Shown: positions 1 through 11,169, numbered from the stretch's first letter. The stretch is DNA of 64,000 bases from Papilionanthe hookeriana x Papilionanthe teres (GCA_022702705.1 CM040423.1:39384392-39448391), one strand, 5' to 3'. Notes: generated by a model from the sequence alone, not told the origin. Translations and numbers: made by a program.

Positions 1-350
1 CACTACCATTGTCAGACCTCAAACACTTCAATTTTAGATTTGTCTCTGTCTCAACCATGCCCTTCCAAGTTTTGAACACAGTAAATACATCAAATTTGTG
101 TTTCAGAAAGTAAACTCATACCTTTCTGTTATGTTCATCTATGAATGTAACGTAATAGCGAGAGCCTCCAAGAGATGTCACTAGGGAATGCCCCCACACA
201 TCGGTGTGTACAAGTTCCAGTTTTCCTGCCTTTGGCGCTTTGCCACCTTTCAGGAAACTGACATTCTTTTGTTCCCCATAATGCAACTTTTACACATGTC
301 GATATCAACTGAATTCAGTTCTGGCAGCTTGCCACTGGACTGAAGCTCTT
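1..350 (-). pseudogene. copia integrase core, N-terminal part (partial)
   Basis: The minus-strand translation shows the start of an rve integrase core: a YYVTFIDEHNRKVWVYFLK-type stretch followed by a region ending in a SDNG-like motif at the window edge. In copia elements this domain inserts the cDNA into the genome. A GERS/HGE-type linker precedes it around 200-300. The reading is cut by the window, and frame changes separate it from the gag-pre-integrase part at 553-771. Confidence 0.8.
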
Positions 351-552
351 TCATACCTCTTTGACTCATGTGTCAAAGCCTGCAATGCCACGTCTATGTC
401 GTGCTCTCTGCTGCTGCAATATCAACACAGCTAATTAAGCCAATAGTCATATACAACGTACCAGTCCTCTCACCCCGAGCCAGTACCAGTGCTCCTTTAG
501 TAACCTTTCAGGTGTTATTTGAGAAAACTATTGTATGTTTTTCTTCATCGAG

Positions 553-771
553 CTACCCAACAGAAATTAAATTTTTCTTAAGCTCAGAAATGTGTCTGAC
601 CTTTTGCAAGATCCATTTGTTTTTGTTAAGGAGTGCAATTTCAACGTTTCTCATTCCTACCACCTTCAAAGCTACTCCATCAGTTAGGTACACCTTCCCA
701 AAGTCACCTGCAACATAGTTTTGCATTAACTCCAGATGGAAAGATGTATGAAAAGAAGCTCTCGAGTTCAA
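553..771 (-). pseudogene. copia protease remnant and gag-pre-integrase domain
   Basis: The 73-codon frame holds the end of the aspartic protease and the gag-pre-integrase region. Where copia proteases have an ILDSGASFH-like active site, the sequence here reads ILNSRASFH: the catalytic Asp is Asn and the Gly is Arg. The following AGDFGKVYLTDG stretch is well kept and typical of the family, so the frame is right and the substitutions are real in this sequence. The protease would be inactive. Confidence 0.8.
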
Positions 772-876
772 TATTCGATTATCAATCTGAGCTATGAATC
801 GCAGCTAATAATACATCATGCACTTCTTCAGCTACAACATTAGCACTGACGTTCTTCGTCTTCTTAAGATTTTTGC

Positions 877-919
877 AGTTCTTCTTTATGTGACCAGGTT
901 TGCCACAATTCCAGCAGTT
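877..919 (-). other. copia gag zinc knuckle (CCHC)
   Basis: The minus-strand translation gives CWNCGKPGHIKKNC, a perfect CX2CX4HX4C knuckle, which binds RNA in gag nucleocapsid regions. It lies between the gag domain and the protease remnant, as expected. Confidence 0.85.
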
Positions 920-996
920 GTTTGCTGACCAGGCATTGACTTGCTCTTGCTTGTGTGTTTTGATTTTGATCTTCCTCTTTTTGAGTTTTTGTCATG

Positions 997-1623
997 TCAT
1001 CTCCCTCTGGGATCAACATTCAGTGTTGAACTCGAACCCAATGTCTCGCTAGAATCTTTCTTGCGCACCTCCTCAACCAAAATCAAATCACGAATATCAT
1101 TATATTTCTGCTTAGAATTACCTGCAGAATTGTTAACTGTCATCTTCATAACTTCCCAACTATTTGGCAATGAAATCAATAATATCAACGCTCGTATCTC
1201 ATCATCAAATTCAATTTCGATAGAGGACAATTTATTTGTGATAGTATTAAAGTCATGCAGATGCTGCACAACGGACGTATCCTCCGGCATTTTCAAATTG
1301 AATAACTTTTTCATCAGATACACTTTGTTATTTGTCGACGGCTTTTCATACATACCTGATAAGGCCGCCATGAGATTCGCAGTGGTCCTCTCTTTGATGA
1401 CGTTGTGTGCAACTAATATCGACAGGGTCAATCGAATAACCCCCAGAACCTGCCAATTCAACAAATTTCAATTGGCCTCGTCCATCTTCTTTGGTCGTCT
1501 TCCCAGTAATGGAAGATGAAGTTTCTTCCCATAGAGGTAGTCCTCTATTTGCATCCTCCAGTAACCAAAATCTGTGTCGTCGAACTTCTCGATTTCCGAA
1601 ACCTTCACTTCGTCTCCGGTCAT
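997..1623 (-). pseudogene. copia gag (UBN2-type), one nonsense codon
   Basis: The likely start is the ATG at 1623-1621, giving MTGDEVKVSEIEKFDDTDFG, about 25 bp downstream of the PBS. The frame runs through a YWRMQIEDYLYGKK segment typical of copia gag, meets one TGA near 1468, and continues in the same frame through the UBN2-like region (ALSGMYEKPSTNNKVYLMKK, then LPNSWEVMKMTVNN). It ends in a stop near 997. Gag forms the virus-like particle. One stop in an otherwise long readable frame suggests moderate age. Confidence 0.85.
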
Positions 1624-1647
1624 CGTTCTTCCTCAGATCTGAACTGG

Positions 1648-1660
1648 GACTCTGATACCA
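1648..1660 (-). other. copia primer-binding site
   Basis: On the minus strand the sequence after the LTR reads TGGTATCAGAGTC, complementary to the 3' end of initiator tRNA-Met as in most plant copia elements. It begins two bases after the LTR end. Confidence 0.85.
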
Positions 1661-1662
1661 AT

Positions 1663-2260
1663 TGTTATGAAAAATGACGACAATAAAGCAAAATAATAGA
1701 TATCAAAATTATACCAGAAATAGGCGACACACAAATTTACGTGGTTCGGCAAATTGCCTACGCCCACGGAGCTGCAGAGGATTTTATTACTTTAAAATTA
1801 CACCGTCGAGCTCCTCGACGTTTACAAGAAAAAGAAATAAAGAAGAACTCCCCTCTCTCTCTCCCTTCCTCTCTCTCTCCCCCTCTCTCTTTTCCTGTCT
1901 CTCTAATTTCACGTGAGAGTGGAATAAACAAAAAGGAAAGTTTCTTTCCCAGTTAGCAAACCAAGAAAGGATGAAAAAAACCTGTACCTTTTCTTTTCCC
2001 TTTTTCCTTTACACTATAGCCGAAGAGTAGGATGGATTAGCAAGCCTAATTACTTGCTTATTTATAATAAGCTGAGTAGCTTATTTTGGGAATGGCAGGG
2101 AGGCGGGAAGCTTCCCGCGGTTTCACGTAAGGCGCGACTCGACGGGAGGAGCGATGCGGAGGAAGAGGCGGGAGGCTCACGCGGTTCTACATGCGAAGCG
2201 GAGAGTGAGGCAGGTGAGATTCTGAAGGACGTGGGAAGAGCACAGGCTCCATATTCAACA
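1663..2260 (-). repeat. copia 5' LTR
   Basis: On the minus strand the block starts TGTTGAATATGG at 2260 and ends TTTTCATAACA at 1663, next to the PBS. A TATA-like TTATAAATAA lies near 2063-2073 and a pyrimidine-rich CTCTCT stretch near 1855-1895. The inner boundary is firm because of the PBS. The outer boundary is chosen from the TG/CA rule; no second LTR is in the window to confirm it. Confidence 0.7.
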
Positions 2261-2369
2261 CGAATCACCTCAGGTAGGTTCAAGGTAACTTCTTGTCCTG
2301 TTTGGCTATAAAACCCCACCTGGAGGAAGGTTTGTGGTTATTGAAGCTTTTGTAAGTTGAGGTGCTGTT

Positions 2370-2414
<45 letters not shown>

Positions 2415-2574
2415 GTTTTTACTTGAGGTTCCTTTGGGCTTGCATAAAGAGGTAGCCTTTTTCTTGATTTTCTATTCAATCGATGAGAATATCTTTGCTT
2501 GTAAGTTTCTTTATGACTATTTTATTAGCTCGAACTATGGATAAATGCTTCTTTTCACTTATATTTATGGTTGC
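2261..2574. other. unique spacer with a 41-bp T run
   Basis: No coding potential is seen. A TATA-like CTATAAAA stands near 2307 on the plus strand, but no gene follows it. A pure T run fills 2373-2413. Confidence 0.6.
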
Positions 2575-4105
2575 TTTGAGAATGGTTACATGTTGATTTA
2601 AGCCTTAAACACTCATTGTTTTAGAGCATAATAAATGTTGTTTAGGGCTTTGAATATTCACTATTGTTGGGCTGATTTGATGGATATTATTCTTTGAAAG
2701 GGTTTGAAAGCTGTTTTTGAGCCTTATAACTCCCTTGTTTTTAAAAAAAGTTTAATATCGATTTTGTGGATTTCATCCTCACCGTTTTTTAGTTGACTTA
2801 TTTGCTATTTTGAAATAGTCAAAAAATTGTTTAAACTTGATGGATTCACTCTTTTGAAGGGTTTTCCATACCCATCCCCTTTTGAAATGCATGAGAGGCT
2901 CTTTTAAGTCTATAAACTAACCATTTATTTAGAGATGATAAAGCTTGATGTTGTGGTCCCTTTGGGTTGTGAACTTATTGTTTTGAGATGAATGAGGCGT
3001 CTTAAGCGCATGTGTTCATTGCTTTGGGAAAGGTTTAATGTCGGTCTCGAAAACCTAATCTCATTGGTCTTAGGACTTGGATATGTGTGTGTGTTTTTTT
3101 TTTTTTTTTTTTTTTTTTTTGCCTCTTTGAAAGAGGTTAAATGTCACTTGAGCTTTCTGAGCTTGACAAATATTGTTTTATAACCTTCTTAACTCGTTAC
3201 CAAGTGGGATTACAAAATGAGGTTTTGAAACTTGTGAGCCTACAGTTTTGGGAGGAGTATATGTTTTGTTTGAGTATTATACATGCTCATTTTGCATGCT
3301 GGTTTGGATGCTTTAAAGATTCATTTTGAGCTCCCTATATTTATTGTTTTGAAGTACTTGAAGTATTGTTTTTTGTGTGCAGTCCATGGGTGGTTTTGAA
3401 AAGGTTAAAAATGTTGATATTGGGTTTAATACATGCAATGTTTTGGAATGATTTAAGCTGCCCCTTTTAGGTTTAACAAATTTCATTTTGAGCCTCATAC
3501 ACTCGCTGTTTTAAGTATGATTTCAACCCTATTTGGTGTTGATTTGAATATTATTTTAAAGAGATGAAAATATCATGTTGAACCTTGTAAACTCGCTCTT
3601 CTTGAAGATGATGAAATGTTGTTTTTAAAGTCTTCTAAACTCTTTCTTTGAGAATGATTAAGAACTGTTTTGTTCAAAAATTATTGTTGCCTTTGAGGAA
3701 ACTCAAACACTGCCTTTTGGGCCCTTAGCCTCGCTGATTAAATACTGCTTTGAGACTCGATATATATGTTGTTTTGGATGCTTTAAAGGTAGATTTTGGG
3801 CTGATTTATATGCTGATTTGCTACCTGAAATGCTAATACTTTCACTTAATACATGAGCTGTTTGAAATATTCTAAATCCTGATTTTATGCTTAATATTTG
3901 TGATCGTTTCAAATGCTCGAAATGTCGATTTTGGACCCAACATACATGTTGTTTACAATGTTTTAAACATTGATCTTTTGAGCTAAATAATTCATATTTG
4001 GAGCTGATTTGAAAGCTAGTTCTTAAACTAGATCTTTGTTGTTTTGGAGGTCTAAATTTGTCCTTGAGGGTTGAATACATGTTGGTTTGAATGTAGTTTA
4101 AGAGT
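2575..4105. repeat. degenerate ~47-bp tandem repeat array
   Basis: Most of this stretch can be parsed into diverged units of 45-49 bp. The common pattern is TTTTGRGCCTNATACACTC, then NTGTTTTGNATG, then NTTTAAATGTTG. Clear units start near 3414, 3735, 3790, 3880, 3925 and 3972, and further ones near 3565 and 3610. Roughly 30 units would fit. A 27-bp T run (3094-3120) interrupts the array. No coding potential is evident. Confidence 0.65.
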
Positions 4106-5385
4106 TGTTTTACATTACATTTTCATTGGCTTAGCTCAATGTTTCAGCCTATAGTGCATGACCTTTAGAGAGTCTTATGGCTTGTTAAATTAGGATTCAC
4201 TACATTATATATACAAGTGACTTGACACACAAGTATCAATTGAAATCAAGTTGTGACATATAGAAGCACGTAGGAATTGGTTCACGTACACGTACATGAG
4301 AACTTCACATTTCTACTCTGCATTTGTTATGTTCTTTTGATGGACTCTATTGGACTCGCCAAAAAAGGAGCAAGTTCCTCGAGCGTGCTTTCAATAAAAA
4401 GACTACTTTCTTGAATATGGATAAGAAAAGACAATTTTCCCAATTTTCAGAGATCGGAGTTTGTCATTCCCTTGCATTGAACATTTGTCAGATTCGTCAA
4501 ATTCTTTTAACTTGTCATTAATGAAAAATTACTTCATTTATTTTATAAAAATGTATTAAAAATAAAATTAAAAGAAAAGGAAAAGAGTAGGGTGATTCTC
4601 CTTACCCATTAATAGAAAATGTTCAAATCATTTTTATTCTAAATCCTCTATAATTTCCTCTCCATGTCTATTTGTAGCTAATAAAACCTAGAGCAGACTT
4701 GCATCATAAAGATATAAGGTCCTTGACATGTTTAGCCTAATTTATTAGGTACTAAATATTAAATTGTCACATCTATCTTTCTCAACACTAGATCCCAAGG
4801 GAGAAAGACCTTCTCCTAGACACTTTGTGTTTTTGTATATTGTTATTTCTTGATTTTCTTGTCTCGTTGATACTTGGGCTTGAAGCTTCTCCACTAAATA
4901 TAAAGCCCATAAAATGGATGATAACATATCAACCCATCTTTCTTGACATTCCTGAAATGATGTTAAATACAAATTTCTCTGTGACAATACTTTGTCCCTA
5001 CAAACCAGAACCGCCTGTGAGAACTCGGCAGAACCCTAAGCAAAGAGAGAAGGAGAAATAAAAAGGGGAGAGAAAGAGAGACTTTGAAGGATTTTATTTC
5101 TTTACGCTGGAAAATTCAAAGTATTATTTTTTGTCATCCCTTAAGATGTCCCTTTAACCATGTATCTGAATAAATTTTGGCACTACATACGATATTGCAC
5201 ATTAATATAATAAATATATGATATATTTATTATAAGCATATAAGCATGGTGAGACAGTTTCCAATAAATATATGTGAATTGATCTAATATGTTTTTAACG
5301 AACTTTGTGACTGAAGAAATGAAACTATTACCTTCAAAAAACTTACTTTTTTTTTAAACCCCCATCCCACTGCCTCTCACAAATG
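4106..5385. other. non-coding, nothing recognised
   Basis: AT-rich DNA with short open frames on both strands and no recognisable protein similarity, RNA gene or transposon end. A plus-strand frame at 4825-5061 ends in a basic tail but looks accidental. Confidence 0.5.
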
Positions 5386-5605
5386 AGTACTTTCGAGGCA
5401 AGCAAATGGTCTCTAAACTGAGCGGGTGCTTTTCAAACCTAAGCCCTCCAAATTGGGTGAATTCCCTCATAACTTGAACCTTCTCAATAAAGTGAGTGAT
5501 TATGAACTTGAGCCTTCTAAAGAGAACAAGTACCCTCTTAGCTTGAGCTATGTGAATTCAGCGAGTGCCTTGGAGAGCCTCATACTCTAGTTCCTAACTA
5601 ATTAA
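5386..5605. repeat. degenerate 36-bp tandem repeats
   Basis: About six diverged units of 35-36 bp can be laid under each other starting at 5422. Shared words are GAGTGNNTTNNAACTTGAGCC and CTTCTNAA. It could be a fragment of an older array; it has no coding frame. Confidence 0.5.
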
Positions 5606-6336
5606 TTTGGTTAGTTTGCCTTTACCCTCAAAATACATATTTGGGCATACCAGCCAATACTTTGAGACCACATGTCTGGAAAGAGGAGGATTCACTCTAG
5701 CTTATCAGGGTTGCATATGTTTCACTTGCAATTAACTCTTTTGAGGTTTGCTCAAATTTGAAGATTAGAGTATCATAACTACCCATTTCCATCATTACAT
5801 GATATCCAAACATTTGACTCCAATCATTCAACTATCTAAAAGCATACGATGAATAAACTTATCTACCTAGCCGCTTATATGTTACTGTGAATCTTCAAAA
5901 TAAATACGAGGGTGGCATAGTCATCCCCCCTTTTCAAGATATCATAAACACCATGTGAAATTGTCGACATGCCAACCTTAGATTAAGTATATTGTAGTTG
6001 GTTATGAGTCCAATACTTGGTATGTAGCGCACGTCTACCCAATAGTTTGTTGCTTTTTCTCCAACCACAAGATCTTAGGTTTGAGATCTAATGTATTTAC
6101 TCGAAGTCACCCGAATAAAAAATATCAACCACTTGATCCTTTTGAGTAGTACCCACCAACAGTTGACTACCTTTATTGAGTATGCCAAGGGTATGCCTAG
6201 GAAGAATGTTCAGACTCATTATGACTAGGAAGACACCTCATTCTTGCAGCTCCAAGGATTTCTATAAGAACTCCAATGACGACTCGATTAGGCTTTTTGA
6301 TGCCATAGAAACCCTAATCAACTCTAAGTTGTTGTT
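5606..6336. other. non-coding, nothing recognised
   Basis: No gene, RNA or transposon signature is seen on either strand. Confidence 0.5.
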
Positions 6337-6637
6337 GTCTGGCAACATGTGAGATATAAGTTATCAGGATTTAGTAAATCTCGTAAATTCGAATTTACTA
6401 AATTCAGAATGGGTTAAATCTGAAAAATTATCTGGTAACGGATTTAATAAATCATGTCACTATTTTCAATCCTAGCCCGCGAAGTTAAATCCATCGGTTT
6501 GTGGAATTTACAGTTGAAATCTGTGGAATACCAATTTATTTCATCCGGGGATTTATTTTGTCCAAAATGACCGTTTGGCAGGATTCCACTTAAATCCTGT
6601 ATAAATCTGCCCAAAATTTTGTTCTCTGACAGCAAGT
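6337..6637. mobile_element. MITE-like element, copy 1
   Basis: This copy shares with the one at 6691-7053 a left end near TGTCTGGCAACATGTGAGAT, the motif GGATTTAGTAAATC, a centre with CGAAGTTAAATCCATCGGTTT, and a right part TTATTTTGTCCAAAATG. There is no coding capacity. The ends are approximate and I could not fix the target duplication. The superfamily is not known. Confidence 0.55.
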
Positions 6638-6690
6638 AGAGAAACACCAAGAGCCAGAGTGCTTCAAGCGTAAGCTAACCTACACTAAGG

Positions 6691-7053
6691 TGTTGTCTCG
6701 CAATATATGAGATTTAAATTATTAGGATTTAGTAAATCCTGTAAATCCGGATTAAGTAAATCCTGAATGGGTTAAATCCCAAAAGCTGTTTCGCAACGAA
6801 GTTAATAAATCCTATAAATTCAGTAAAACTATCTATCAATTTATGCTCTATTCGATTCTTCCCGCCTTAAATCTGCAGTCTGCGAATTTAAATCCACCGA
6901 TTTGCATAATTTACTAAATCCGGGATTTACAATAGAAATCTGTGTAATCCTGATTTATTTCATCCCTGCATTTATTTTGTCCAAAATGGACGTCTGGCGA
7001 GATTTGTCTCACATCCCGCATAAATCCTTGCTTAAATCCGTTGCGAGAATCAC
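6691..7053. mobile_element. MITE-like element, copy 2
   Basis: The left end reads TGTCTCGCAATATATGAGAT and the right end, inverted, TGATTCTCGCAACGGATTTA, so short inverted ends carrying TCTCGCAA are visible. The palindrome-like GGATTTAGTAAATCC follows. It sits about 100 bp downstream (minus sense) of the splice donor of the plastid S21 exon, so within that gene's first intron if the gene is intact. Confidence 0.6.
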
Positions 7054-7151
7054 TCAACAGTTTCTAACCAAAACTACTCTTCAAACATCTTACTCCATGA
7101 GCAAGCAAGAAACATGGTATGACATGGGAGAGAAGAGTTTCGGCGACTCAC

Positions 7152-7570
7152 CTCCTTCGATTTCGGCGCCCAGCTTCCCGCGCCTTCCTTTTCTTCTCCT
7201 CCTGAGCATTCTCAAAGAACCTTCTCCGCTTGCATTCGGGTATGATGCCAGCTTTACTGACTTCCCGTCTAAATCGCCGGAGCAGCGCCTCCTCTGGCTC
7301 GTTCTCGTCAACAAAGATCTGGACGTTGTAGCCCGAGTCAAAGAACAAAACATTTGCGTGGCTCAGAGCAGGGTTCAACACCGCATCTAAGGGATCGATA
7401 GGGCTGCCGGCTGCCGATCGCAGGGATCCCGGAGTAGATGCTCCGGTGGAATGAGTGGTAAAATAGCGGCGGGATAGGACGTGGAGGTTGAAGGGACGAG
7501 CAGAATGTGAAGAGGGGAAGGTAGGATGCATTGTGAAGGGTGCTCGAAGCAGATTACAAGAAACCGCCAT
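7152..7570 (-). CDS. RPS21: plastid ribosomal protein bS21c, exon 1
   Basis: Nuclear gene for the plastid 30S subunit protein S21, which acts in plastid translation initiation. The 139 visible codons start with a Ser/Arg/Phe-rich transit-peptide-like leader (about residues 1-75). The S21 domain follows from about residue 80: NVQIFVDENEPEEALLRRFR, then a CKRRRFFENAQEEKKRK motif and a basic tail. The ATG at 7570-7568 is the first in frame. The exon ends in a perfect donor, AG|GTGAGT, at 7152/7151; reading on gives an immediate stop. Plant S21c proteins continue with a basic then acidic tail in the next exon, which I do not find down to position 1, so the gene may have a long intron or be broken. 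Upstream, the end of a large MULE lies 100 bp from the start codon. Confidence 0.85.
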
Positions 7571-7669
7571 TGGAGGTAGACGGAGGTGGAGAAGGGGGAG
7601 GCCGAGGAAAAGATTATCCGTTCTGAGAAAATTGCTTCGAATTATAAAAGCTTATAATTTTTAAAAATT
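7571..7669 (-). promoter_or_regulatory. remaining 5' leader of RPS21 up to the MULE
   Basis: Only 99 bp separate the S21 start codon from the MULE end. It is purine-rich near the ATG and AT-rich near the junction. No TATA box is clear. The natural promoter may lie beyond the element (22127 onward) or transcription may start in the element's terminal repeat. Confidence 0.45.
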
Positions 7670-7975
7670 GGGTCTACTATAGGAATTTTTATTCGGTCCG
7701 GATCGCGTACGCAGCGATGCGTCCGATAGCCTGTAAAAATACGCCACGTGGATTTCTGGACCCCACCATGGCACATTTGAAAAAAAAGGCTTATTTATCT
7801 TCGTTCTATCGACCCGACCCGACCCAAGCTAGAAAGTCATGAAATTTTTACTGTTTTTTTTTCCCCGCCAAAGGATAAAGGCATTTTTTGTCTCCATTAT
7901 CTTTAGGATGCGGAGACTTAGGCTTTTCTCCGACATACCTCGTCGTGGAATCGAGGAATCAAATTCGATTCTAAC
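7670..7975 (+). repeat. MULE left terminal inverted repeat
   Basis: Begins near GGGTCTACTATAGGAATTT and shares with the right end the blocks GCGTACGCAGCGATGCGTCC, GGATTTCTGGACCC, CCATGGCAC, GACCCGACCC and CATTTTTTGTCTCCATTAT, all in order. The identity extends to about 7975 (CGTCGTGGA). Terminal repeats of this length are typical for MULEs and normally contain promoter and transposase-binding sites. Confidence 0.9.
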
Positions 7976-8159
7976 CTAAAGCCTAAAGAACGATACCGTT
8001 CGCACAAAAACCACCGATCAGTTCGACATCGAGCTTCGAATCTCAAAATATATCGGACGAACAAGATTCTCGAATCTTAGTTTAATTGCGATGTAACAAA
8101 TCCTCAGTTGGTAAATTTTATCAGTATGCAACGTTTAGCTATAGCTTCATCGTTTTTAA

Positions 8160-8690
8160 GTTTTATTAGGCGTAATATGCCTGTAGATTCGTAAGAAGCA
8201 ACGTCGTGTTATTTTTCTTAAAGAACTACATGATTTTTGTAGTAATATTATAGTGTATTCGAGTAGTGTCATGAAAGATATTTCATGTTTCTTTCATGCT
8301 AGATATGTAGTGTTATTTTAGTAATTTTGTCGCAGTATTCGGACGCTTCTTAAGAAGTAACTTAAGTTTGCTTCGATTTCGTGCATTTGAATGTGAAGTA
8401 TTCCAAGTAGTTGGTGGAGGATGTGTTTCATTTGTTCTATTTATCGTTTTATTACTCTAAGTATGCCCGTATTTTCAAAAGAGTAATGTCAATTTTTCTT
8501 TTATAAGTGAGACATGCGTGGTATTTTGGTAATATTATAGGTGTATTCATGTAGTTTCGTAAGTATTTTTTTCAGCAGTACGTGGTGTTAATTTGTAATT
8601 TTGTGATGGTATTCAGAAGAGATCTTAAGAGTAACTTTGCTTCAAATTTCATCGTGGTTTTATTTAGGTAATTTGAAGGCAGATCTCTAC
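8160..8690 (+). repeat. imperfect direct duplication (~280 bp period) in MULE 5' region
   Basis: Two related stretches, about 8160-8400 and 8450-8690, share GTAATATTATAG, GTGTATTC, TAATTTTGT, GTATTC and the phrase AAGAGTAACTTTGCTTC / AAGTAACTTAAGTTTGCTTC. They lie between the terminal repeat and the transposase gene and may be leader or promoter sequence. Confidence 0.5.
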
Positions 8691-10920
8691 TAGTTTGGGT
8701 GTATTATTAGTGATAAACCCGAAAAACACCAATGCTTTTATATTTATTATTATGGTATTATCGTGGTATTATCATGATACGATTTTTGTATTATCGGTTG
8801 TTAAGTATAATGATACCGACATTCAAATCCCGATTCAATCGCAGATACCCGAGAGAGACAATGCTTCCAATGATCCACTCGGTAAACATATTGCTTCAAG
8901 TCGTTATCAATGATGAGAAGGCGGCATATGAAAAATATCGTGCCTATGCACACATTGTTGGATTTACTCGTGCGAAAGGATCACATCGGTTATCGGCCGA
9001 ATTCAAGGAGGATCAAGACAAGGGAGTTTGTTTGTGGTAAGGCCGGTATGAAGAGAGAATCGAAGGACAATGTATCGGTGAGGTACAAGCGAGCTGGATA
9101 CAAGGACCGGTCGTCTCGCCATGATCCGATATGCCGTTGATGTCCAAGGAACCGGTCGGTAAAGAAATTCATAGAAAGTCATAACCATCCGTCGGCGAAT
9201 GTCGGCGACACTCACCTATTGCGTTCGACGGAAAGATGAGTGACATCGTGCGGATGTCCTCGGATCAATGTCAAAAGCAGTGGATTAGAACCACCGATGC
9301 GTTTAGCTTCCTAGCCACGTAAGTCGGTGGAGTGGAGAACCTAGACCGTACGAAGAGGGATGCATATAATCTCTTACAAAGAGAGAGAAGATTACACATC
9401 GAACTCGGGGATGCTAATTCCTTACTACAACTATTCACCGCACGGCAAGCCGAGGATCCAATGTTTGCGCGAGACGTCCAAATCGATGAGTCGGCATTGT
9501 TGAATTTCTTATGGAGTGATGGGATGTCCAGTACTCGATTATGATTGCTTTGGTGATGTCATAATATTCGACACAAGCTATGGATCGAATAAATACAACC
9601 TATGTTGTGCGCCGATCGTCTGTGTGAACCACCATCGTGCGAATGTGCTTTTGCGACTGGCTTTTTGTCGGATGAAACGATCGAGTCCTTCAAGTGGTTA
9701 TTCAAAGCCCTTATCCGTATAATGAATAACAAGCACCCAATCACAATATTCACTGACCAAGATCAAGCAATGAGTAGAGCAATCCAAGAGTGCTTGCCGC
9801 ACACTAGACATAGATTATGTCAATGGCATATATACAAAAAATTATCTTCAAAAGTGCATCGTGGTTCCGGGAAAACAAGATAAGACACGATCTCTTTTTT
9901 AAATGCATGCGTAGATGCGACTCATAAGCCGAGTTCGAAGAAACTTGGGCCGAAATGATCGAGATAGGAGAACTTCGTGAAAATGTATGGTTGGATGAAT
10001 TGTATAATATAAGGCATCGTTGGTCAACAACATTCAATAAAGACATTTTCGGAATTGTGGATCCTATCTACGCAGAGGAGTGAGTCGACTAATAACATCC
10101 GTCATAGTTTCGCAAGCCAACAAGCACGGTGAATCGAATGTTTTCTCGGCCCTCGAACATATTGCTAAAACTCGGCGAAGAAATGAGAAGGATGAGGATT
10201 TCCGATGCGAGCAATCCGCTATTGTCCCCGCAAGAAAATGCAACCTCGTTCGAGGCGAGTCGCTTTACTTTACACGCGGAATTTATACTCGAAGTTCGAG
10301 TCGAGTTTCTTCATGGTTCGGGTGGACTTGCTTTGGAAGGATTTGCCAACAATGATTCGGAATTTCACATAAGAACCTTCGATAATGTAGACACAGTACA
10401 AATACCGGATCGTGAAACTAGACAGAGCTAATTCGGATATCGCGTGTACCGTAAAAAATTCGAAATGATGGGGTTACCGTGTGCTCACGCTCTAAGGGTT
10501 CTTCAGCATGATAACGTGTACAAAATTTCTGAGAAACACATATTACTTCGATGGTGTACACATGCAAAAAGGGACACATACAAAAGTTTGGAATATCAAC
10601 ATCTTAAGGGGTCTCAAATGTTGCCAATCATCTCAAGTGGTCTTATATATCGCACACATGTTCATAAATTAGCTTACCATATAAGTACAAGAACGCAAGG
10701 CCATGAAGTTGCTGAGAAGTTTGTGCTAGATACACTAAAGAAACTAACACTTGACGCCAATGAAATATTACATGGGAGAGAACCCCAACAAAAGGCAAAA
10801 ACAACTCAGAAGAAGACCCCATGTAAAGAGAGAAATCTGAATGACCCAAGAAAGGTGCGTCCTAAAGGGATATCTAATTCAAGATTAAAAGGATATCGGG
10901 AAAAAATATGAAAAGAAAAA

Positions 10921-11000
10921 GTAAGTTTAGTTTCATTGAAATATTTTTTTATTTCTAAAACTTATACCGTCTCCGTCATAAAGTGTCAAATTTTATGTAG
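10921..11000 (+). other. transposase intron (GTAAGT...TGTAG)
   Basis: Begins GTAAGTTTAG and ends TTTTATGTAG. Removing it joins a lysine-rich end to DKDAGPSDATAFPKR, as in FAR1-type transposase tails. Confidence 0.65.
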
Positions 11001-11089
11001 GAACGGATAAAGATGCTGGTCCAAGTGATGCTACAGCTTTTCCAAAACGAGGCAAACTCGGTTCGGAACGCTCGGCTCCCTTAAGTCAG

Positions 11090-11169
11090 GTAAATTATAA
11101 TGTGGACGAGGCTATTTATTTACTATTCAATCTGTGATGTTTACAATTTTTTTATTCATATTACTCCAG
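11090..11169 (+). other. transposase last intron
   Basis: Begins GTAAATTATAATG and ends ATATTACTCCAG. The final exon reads ELPPSQQTETYTSMLMNLDD and a stop. Confidence 0.6.

Larger units (their letters stand above)
1..2260 (-). mobile_element. Ty1/copia retrotransposon, 5' part, cut by window edge
   Basis: Read on the minus strand this is LTR, primer-binding site, gag, zinc knuckle, protease remnant, gag-pre-integrase and the start of integrase, in the normal copia order. The rest of pol would lie beyond position 1. The LTR is 1663-2260 and the PBS 1648-1660. Gag has an in-frame stop and the protease active site is changed, so this copy is not autonomous. The family is certain from order and motifs; the exact lineage is not resolved. 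Confidence 0.9.

Noticed and set aside
2054..2319. Open frames on both strands of the copia LTR
   Set aside because: GC-rich U3 sequence; both frames lie within or at the edge of the LTR and show no protein similarity.
2373..2413. Poly-T run as a retrogene poly-A tail (minus strand)
   Set aside because: No processed coding sequence lies next to it on the minus strand; it borders the LTR flank and the degenerate array.
7152..7570. S21 exon as a piece of plastid DNA moved to the nucleus
   Set aside because: It has a transit-peptide-like leader and a spliceosomal donor; S21 is normally nuclear-encoded in land plants.
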